The notes under the pieces: model-generated
Databases searched by the model: none
The model's input: only the letters and a program-made list of their open reading frames with translations
Told to the model about the DNA's origin: nothing
Source of the DNA: Lachnospiraceae bacterium
GTDB lineage: Bacteria; Bacillota_A; Clostridia; Lachnospirales; Lachnospiraceae
Assembly: GCA_017614185.1 (NCBI GenBank)
Contig: JAGACI010000206.1
Coordinates: 1-18,836, forward strand
Direction: 5' to 3'
Length of the DNA stretch: 18,836 bases
Shown here: positions 15,495 through 18,836 of the stretch, in pieces
Layout of the letters: each line of letters opens with the position of its first letter
Numbering within the stretch: the first letter of the stretch is position 1
Made by a program: the position numbers and the translations under genes

Positions 15495-15530
15495 AAGGAG
15501 ATGCGATAATTCGCATCTCCTTTCTTGTTG
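15495..15530 (+). terminator. Intrinsic terminator after the MsmK-type gene
   Basis: AAGGAGATGCGA (15495-15506) pairs perfectly with 15511-15522 around a TAAT loop, followed by a T-rich tract. It starts 12 bases after the stop. The stem contains an AAGGAG sequence but no start codon follows at usable spacing, so it is read as a terminator. Confidence 0.85.
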
Positions 15531-15556
15531 CCTGTTTTTTTGAAATGCGTTATCAT
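15528..15556 (+). promoter_or_regulatory. Predicted promoter of the PucR-type regulator
   Basis: TTGCCT (15528-15533), 17 bases and TATCAT (15551-15556) make a fair sigma-A match that abuts the terminator tail. The start would be near 15563, giving a leader of about 37 bases. Confidence 0.5.
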
Positions 15557-15599
15557 TGTTTTTAACAAAACCAATACAATTTCTCGGAGAGGAATAAGC

Positions 15600-16691
15600 A
15601 TGATTTCAAGTCAGGTAATTCAGAACAGTATTGATGAGCTTAAGGCAGTTACCAAGGTTGACATCGGAGTTTATGATGTTGATGGTCATCCGGTAGCTTT
15701 TACAATGGATAAAAATGACGTGCCCGAAGAGCGTATAACAGAGTTTGCGGGATCGGCGGCTGACAGCCAGGTTATTGGCGGAGAGCATCTTTTGAAGGTG
15801 CATGATGACGGAGAGTTAATCTATGTAATCGTTGCGGCAGGCAACAGCGATGATGTTTACATGGTCGGCCGTATTGCGGCTTCACAGATTAAGAACCTCG
15901 CAATCGCATACAAGGACAGATTCGATCGCAACAACTTTATCCAGAACCTCCTTCTCGATAACCTTCTTTTGGTTGATATTCACAACAGAGCCAAGAAGTT
16001 ACATATCGACGTCAATGCGCCCAGAGCGATTTTCCTTGTTGAGACAGACCTTGAGAAGGATAACACTTCTATTGAACTTATGAAGGGAATGTTCACAACC
16101 CAGGCCGGTGATTACATCACAACGGTTGATGAATCCTGCATTATCCTTGTTAAGTCGCTTAAGGAAGGCAAGGAGCCAGAGGATCTTGATAAGATTGCAA
16201 GACTTATCTCCGATATGATGAGTGCGGAAGCAATGCTTAATGTAAGGGTTGCTTACGGTACAGTTGTTGAGGAGCTTAAGGACGTATCCAAGTCCTATAA
16301 GGAAGCCAAGATGGCTTTGGAAGTAGGTAAGATTTTCTACGTTGAGAAGAGTGTTATCGCATACAGCGCTCTCGGAATCGGAAGACTTATCTATCAGCTT
16401 CCCATCAATCTTTGCAAGATGTTCATAGATGAAATCTTTGAGGATCGTACGATTCCCGAGGAGCTTGATGAAGAGACACTTATGACAATCAACAAGTTCT
16501 TTGAGAATAACCTTAATGTTTCTGAAACATCAAGACAGCTCTTCGTTCACAGAAATACTCTGGTTTACAGAATCGAGAAACTTCAGAAGGCTACAGGCCT
16601 TGATATAAGAACATTTGATGATGCTTTGACTTTCAAGATTGCTCTTATGGTAGCTAACTACATGAGCTATCTTGAGAAGAACGAATACTAG
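15600..16691 (+). CDS. PucR/CdaR-type transcriptional regulator
   Basis: A 363-residue cytosolic DNA-binding regulator. Residues about 1-110 resemble the sugar-diacid-recognition type sensor domain (VDIGVYDVDGHPVAFT, VYMVGRIAASQIKN). Residues about 135-255 look like the degenerate GGDEF-like middle domain of CdaR proteins (RAIFLVETD, DESCIILVK, SKSYKEAKMALEVGK). The C-terminal PucR helix-turn-helix (HTH_30, about 295-355) contains LNVSETSRQLFVHRNTLVYRIEK split over the two DNA-contacting helices. The frame can be extended to TTG 15525, but the ATG at 15600 lies 7 bases after GGAGAGG and is preferred. It sits directly after the MsmK-type gene with its own predicted promoter, so a link to carbohydrate uptake is plausible but unproven. 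Its stop is 6 bases from the 3' T run of the convergent SRP RNA. Confidence 0.88.
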   Translation: MISSQVIQNSIDELKAVTKVDIGVYDVDGHPVAFTMDKNDVPEERITEFAGSAADSQVIGGEHLLKVHDDGELIYVIVAAGNSDDVYMVGRIAASQIKNLAIAYKDRFDRNNFIQNLLLDNLLLVDIHNRAKKLHIDVNAPRAIFLVETDLEKDNTSIELMKGMFTTQAGDYITTVDESCIILVKSLKEGKEPEDLDKIARLISDMMSAEAMLNVRVAYGTVVEELKDVSKSYKEAKMALEVGKIFYVEKSVIAYSALGIGRLIYQLPINLCKMFIDEIFEDRTIPEELDEETLMTINKFFENNLNVSETSRQLFVHRNTLVYRIEKLQKATGLDIRTFDDALTFKIALMVANYMSYLEKNEY

Positions 16692-16696
16692 AAATT

Positions 16697-16862
16697 AAAA
16701 ACGTGCATCCCATCCTGATTACCGATAGATACGTCAGGCACCCCCACGGCACATGGGAAATCCTCCTTAGTGCTGCTTTGTTCCCAACCTGACACGGTTC
16801 GGGGGCTCCCATTGCGCGGGACCAAACGTATACTACCGGCAACCAAGATGCGATGCACGGCC
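16697..16862 (-). ncRNA. ffs: Signal recognition particle RNA (compact form, no Alu domain)
   Basis: The minus strand carries the SRP helix-8 core: CCGTGTCAGG, a GGAA tetraloop closed by TTG/CAA (loop at 16784-16781) and AAGCAGCACTAAGG, followed by the TGTGCCGTGGGGG segment also found in Bacillus scRNA. SRP RNA binds Ffh and FtsY and targets membrane proteins to the translocon. Hand folding gives one continuous rod: GTGCATC (16858-16852) pairs with GATGCAC (16709-16703), and pairing continues inward through CCGGTAG/CTATCGG, TACGT/ACGTA and AATGGGA/TCCCAT. Five T follow the closing stem and serve as terminator. The length of about 165 bases is shorter than the roughly 270-base Alu-containing form of Bacillus. 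It lies just downstream of tadA with its own promoter. Confidence 0.92.
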
Positions 16863-16867
16863 ATTTC

Positions 16868-16896
16868 AGTTTACTTTGTTGCTATTCTTTTGTCAA
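16868..16896 (-). promoter_or_regulatory. Promoter of the SRP RNA gene, embedded in the tadA 3' end
   Basis: On the minus strand a perfect TTGACA (16896-16891), 17 bases and TAAACT (16873-16868) predict a start at G16862/G16861, exactly at the base of the SRP RNA rod. The -35 box is formed by the Leu-Thr codons three residues before the end of tadA. Confidence 0.8.
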
Positions 16897-17382
16897 TTCT
16901 TTTTCGAGTTTGTTTCTAAGCCTTAATTCTTTAAAAAACTTCGTAAGCATTTCCGAACATTCATCGTGAAGAACATCCAGAACGGTTTCAACCTGATGAT
17001 TAAACTCGGGCATATTTAATATGTTTAAAATCGAACCTGCACAGCCTGCTTTGGGATTCATGCAGCCGATAACGCATTTGGGAATTCTGGCCTGAACTAT
17101 TGCGCCGGAGCACATCTGGCAGGGCTCCAAAGTTACGTAGATGACGCAGTCTTCAAGCCTCCAGTCACCGGCAACCTTACTGGCCTTTCTGATGGCGGTA
17201 AGCTCGGCATGGTTAAGAGTGTTCTTGTCGGTGTTACGCCTGTTGTAGCCACGGCCTATTATTTTGCCGTCTCTTACAACTACGCAGCCTATCGGTACTT
17301 CGCCGAGTTTGTAGGCTTTCATGGCTTCCTTTAAAGCCTCTTTCATGAACTTTTCATCTTCGGTTAAAGGTTTCTTTTTCAT
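16882..17382 (-). CDS. tadA: tRNA-specific adenosine deaminase
   Basis: TadA deaminates A34 to inosine in the anticodon of tRNA-Arg(ACG), letting one tRNA read CGU, CGC and CGA; CGT codons are common in the highly expressed genes of this window. The 166-residue product has the zinc deaminase motifs NHAEL (His58, catalytic Glu60) and LEPCQMC (Cys88, Cys91), plus GEVPIGCVVV and KAGCAGSILN typical of bacterial TadA. The C-terminal helix FFKELRLRNK matches the family. The frame is open upstream to 17457, but that extension has no family similarity and spans the promoter, so ATG 17382 is taken. No Shine-Dalgarno sequence precedes it, and the predicted transcript starts only 0-5 bases upstream. Met13 is an alternative start. 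Confidence 0.93.
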   Translation of the reverse strand: MKKKPLTEDEKFMKEALKEAMKAYKLGEVPIGCVVVRDGKIIGRGYNRRNTDKNTLNHAELTAIRKASKVAGDWRLEDCVIYVTLEPCQMCSGAIVQARIPKCVIGCMNPKAGCAGSILNILNMPEFNHQVETVLDVLHDECSEMLTKFFKELRLRNKLEKELTKE

Positions 17383-17391
17383 ATGGTAAAT

Positions 17392-17420
17392 ATTATAATG
17401 ATTGTAAATTACAAAGTCAA
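17392..17420 (-). promoter_or_regulatory. Strong sigma-A promoter of tadA
   Basis: On the minus strand TTGACT (17420-17415), 17 bases and a perfect TATAAT (17397-17392) form the best promoter in the window. The start should fall at about 17387-17384, right at the tadA ATG (17382). A plus-strand TATAAT (17394-17399) overlaps the same bases and could serve the divergent nrdG-type gene, though no good -35 for it is visible. Confidence 0.8.
17402..17414. promoter_or_regulatory. Perfect palindrome inside the tadA promoter spacer
   Basis: TTGTAA-A-TTACAA is a perfect 13-bp inverted repeat located between the -35 and -10 of tadA and just past the plus-strand -10. A repressor bound here would block tadA and probably the divergent gene. 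I do not recognise it as a known operator (not NrdR, Rex or PurR type). Confidence 0.45.
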
Positions 17421-17434
17421 AACAGGGTAAGAAA

Positions 17435-18130
17435 ATGCAAATACATGGATTAAACAAAACTACATTACTTGATTATCCGGGACGCGTTGCCTGCACCATT
17501 TTTACCGGCAACTGTAACTTCAGATGTCCTTATTGCCATAATTCGGAGCTGGTGCTTGATCCTTCTTCACAGCCTGTAATAAGCGAGGATGAAATTTTTG
17601 CTTTCCTTAAGAAGAGACAGGGAATACTGGACGGTGTTTGTATTACGGGAGGAGAGCCTACGGTCCAACCGGATCTTTTGGATTTTTTGAAGAAAGTAAA
17701 GGAATTGGGTTATCCCATAAAGCTTGACTCCAACGGTTACAAACCTGAGGTTTTAAAAGAAGCGATTTCCTTAAAACTTGTGGATTGTATAGCCATGGAT
17801 ATTAAGTCCGGGCCCACAAATTATCATGCTGCTGCCGGCCTTATGAGTGCTTTTACAGATAAGATATCCGAGTCAATAAATCTGATTATGAATTCGGGAA
17901 TCGACTATGAATTCAGGACCACTGTGGTTAAGGGCATCCATACCGATTTTGACTATGAAGAAATAGGTAAATGGATAACGGGTGCCAACAAGTACTTCAT
18001 TCAGAATTACAGGGATAATGAGAATGTAATGGTGAAAGGCTACGAGAGTTTTACGGATGAAGAACTTGAACACATTTTAGACATAGTAAAGAAGTATATT
18101 CCAAACGCCGCAATCCGGGGAGAGGAATAA
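17435..18130 (+). CDS. nrdG: Radical-SAM anaerobic ribonucleotide reductase activating protein (NrdG-type)
   Basis: This 231-residue radical SAM protein is of the long NrdG type that generates the glycyl radical on anaerobic class III ribonucleotide reductase. The start GLNKTTLLDYPGRVACTIF is characteristic, followed by the 4Fe-4S cysteine motif C27-x3-C31-x2-C34 (CNFRCPYC), GGEPT (72-76) for SAM binding and the DIKSGPTNYH segment in the second half. ATG 17435 is preceded by AGGG about 8 bases upstream. It is divergent from tadA, and the 52-base gap holds overlapping -10 elements and a palindrome. No nrdD is adjacent, so a role in activating another glycyl-radical enzyme cannot be excluded. 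The gene indicates an anaerobe. A MATE exporter gene begins 15 bases after its stop. Confidence 0.88.
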   Translation: MQIHGLNKTTLLDYPGRVACTIFTGNCNFRCPYCHNSELVLDPSSQPVISEDEIFAFLKKRQGILDGVCITGGEPTVQPDLLDFLKKVKELGYPIKLDSNGYKPEVLKEAISLKLVDCIAMDIKSGPTNYHAAAGLMSAFTDKISESINLIMNSGIDYEFRTTVVKGIHTDFDYEEIGKWITGANKYFIQNYRDNENVMVKGYESFTDEELEHILDIVKKYIPNAAIRGEE

Positions 18131-18145
18131 AACAGGTATTATTTT

Positions 18146-18836
18146 ATGAAGAATTATTTGAAATCATATATCGGTACAAGGGATTTCTACAAAAGAATGC
18201 TGACAATCCTTGTACCGATTGTTATACAGAATGCCATCACTAACTTTGTGGGCATGCTTGACAACATAATGGTTGGACGAATCGGAACCGAGCAAATGAG
18301 CGGTGTCGCAATATCCAACCAGTTAATTTTTGTATACAGTCTGTGTATTTTCGGCGCTGTGTCCGGTGCCGGCATTTTTACCGCGCAATTCTATGGAAGC
18401 GGGGACAATAACGGTATAAGGGACACAATGCGTTTCAAACTTTTGATAACTCTTATAGTGGGAGTCCTTTTTACAGCCGTATTCGGATTGCTCGGTGAGC
18501 CTTTGGTTGGCATCTATTTAAAGGGCGAGGGAACGAAGGAAGCGATAGCTGCAACAAGCGCATATGCGATAAAGTATATGGATGTAATGCTTTTGGGGCT
18601 TATTCCCTTTGGCCTTGTTCAGGTTTATGCCGGCAGTTTAAGAGAGTGCGGCGAGACTATCATCCCCATGCATGCGGGACTGATAGCTGTTGGAACCAAC
18701 CTCATACTGAACTACATTTTGATCTATGGTAAATTCGGGCTTCCCGCTTTGGGGGTAATAGGTGCTGCTTTGGCAACGGTTATCTCCCGTTATGTGGAAC
18801 TCCTTATAGTAGCAATCTATGCTCATGCTCATACAA
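18146..18836 (+). CDS. MATE family efflux transporter (N-terminal part, runs off the window)
   Basis: The frame stays open from ATG 18146 to the last base (230 codons), about half of a MATE exporter of roughly 450 residues. MATE proteins expel cationic drugs or metabolites using a Na+ or H+ gradient. Family features include an N-terminal helix preceded by RDFYKRMLTILVPIVIQN, then NFVGMLDNIMVGRIGTEQMSGVAISNQ split across the first two helices, the GAVSGAGIFTAQFYGSGD loop, and LGLIPFGLVQVYAGSLRECGET leading to LPALGVIGAALATVISRY. About six membrane helices are covered. The ribosome binding site is weak (AGG about 9 bases upstream), which may mean coupling to the upstream nrdG-type gene 15 bases away. 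The substrate is unknown. Confidence 0.9.
   Translation, partial: MKNYLKSYIGTRDFYKRMLTILVPIVIQNAITNFVGMLDNIMVGRIGTEQMSGVAISNQLIFVYSLCIFGAVSGAGIFTAQFYGSGDNNGIRDTMRFKLLITLIVGVLFTAVFGLLGEPLVGIYLKGEGTKEAIAATSAYAIKYMDVMLLGLIPFGLVQVYAGSLRECGETIIPMHAGLIAVGTNLILNYILIYGKFGLPALGVIGAALATVISRYVELLIVAIYAHAHT

Noticed and set aside
15525..15599. Longer PucR-type frame starting at TTG 15525
   Set aside because: It begins in the terminator tail and spans the predicted promoter; ATG 15600 has GGAGAGG at 7 bases.
16654..16842. Small minus-strand protein frame over the SRP RNA
   Set aside because: The region is a structured SRP RNA with its own promoter and terminator; the frame has no supported start.
1..18836. 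CRISPR array, mobile element, toxin-antitoxin or defence system
   Set aside because: No spaced direct repeats, transposase, integrase, att-like duplication or small paired toxin/antitoxin genes were seen; gene content is chromosomal housekeeping and signalling.

Overview
The window is about 18.8 kb of low-to-moderate GC Firmicutes DNA. It most likely comes from an anaerobic Lachnospiraceae-type clostridium (Butyrivibrio/Roseburia-like); the genus is a guess. The evidence is strong AGGAGG-type ribosome binding sites, sigma-A-like promoters, a class II aldolase, a split transketolase, an orphan MsmK/UgpC-type sugar ATPase followed by a PucR/CdaR-type regulator, an oxygen-sensitive NrdG-type radical-SAM activase and membrane diguanylate cyclases. 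Almost everything looks chromosomal and housekeeping. I saw no insertion sequence, phage gene, CRISPR array, tRNA or rRNA.

Layout. 1-338: 3' end of fba with a strong terminator. 339-727: gene-free AT-rich stretch with two dyads. 728-1347: minus-strand cyclophilin with its own promoter and terminator. 1383-4265: a GNAT acetyltransferase, then nagB and nagA for N-acetylglucosamine-6-phosphate breakdown; nagB has its own promoter and an intrinsic terminator lies between nagB and nagA. 4307-8802: both transketolase subunits, rpe and metG, closely packed. 8832-14219: a signalling/membrane block with a 7TM-type GGDEF protein translationally coupled to an alpha/beta hydrolase, a separately promoted GNAT protein, a DUF624 (YesL-like) membrane protein and a second GGDEF protein with a large extracytoplasmic sensor. 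14370-16691: MsmK/UgpC-type ATPase, terminator, PucR-type regulator. 16697-17382 (minus): a compact SRP RNA and tadA. 17435-18836: an NrdG-type activase and the 5' part of a MATE exporter, divergent from tadA.

How the genes work together. NagA and NagB turn GlcNAc-6-P into fructose-6-P. Transketolase and Rpe interconvert pentose and hexose phosphates, and Fba links to triose phosphates, so the left half is central carbon metabolism. MsmK normally energises several CUT1 oligosaccharide importers, and the adjacent PucR-type regulator probably senses a small metabolite. The two GGDEF proteins differ in a visible way: the first lacks the RxxD product-inhibition site and the second keeps it.

I found no convincing new multi-gene system. 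The points most worth checking are small regulatory ones: a tadA promoter that predicts an almost leaderless mRNA and encloses a perfect palindrome; a single-rod SRP RNA without an Alu domain, whose -35 box lies in the last codons of tadA; the terminator between nagB and nagA; and a nested hairpin abutting the metG ribosome binding site.
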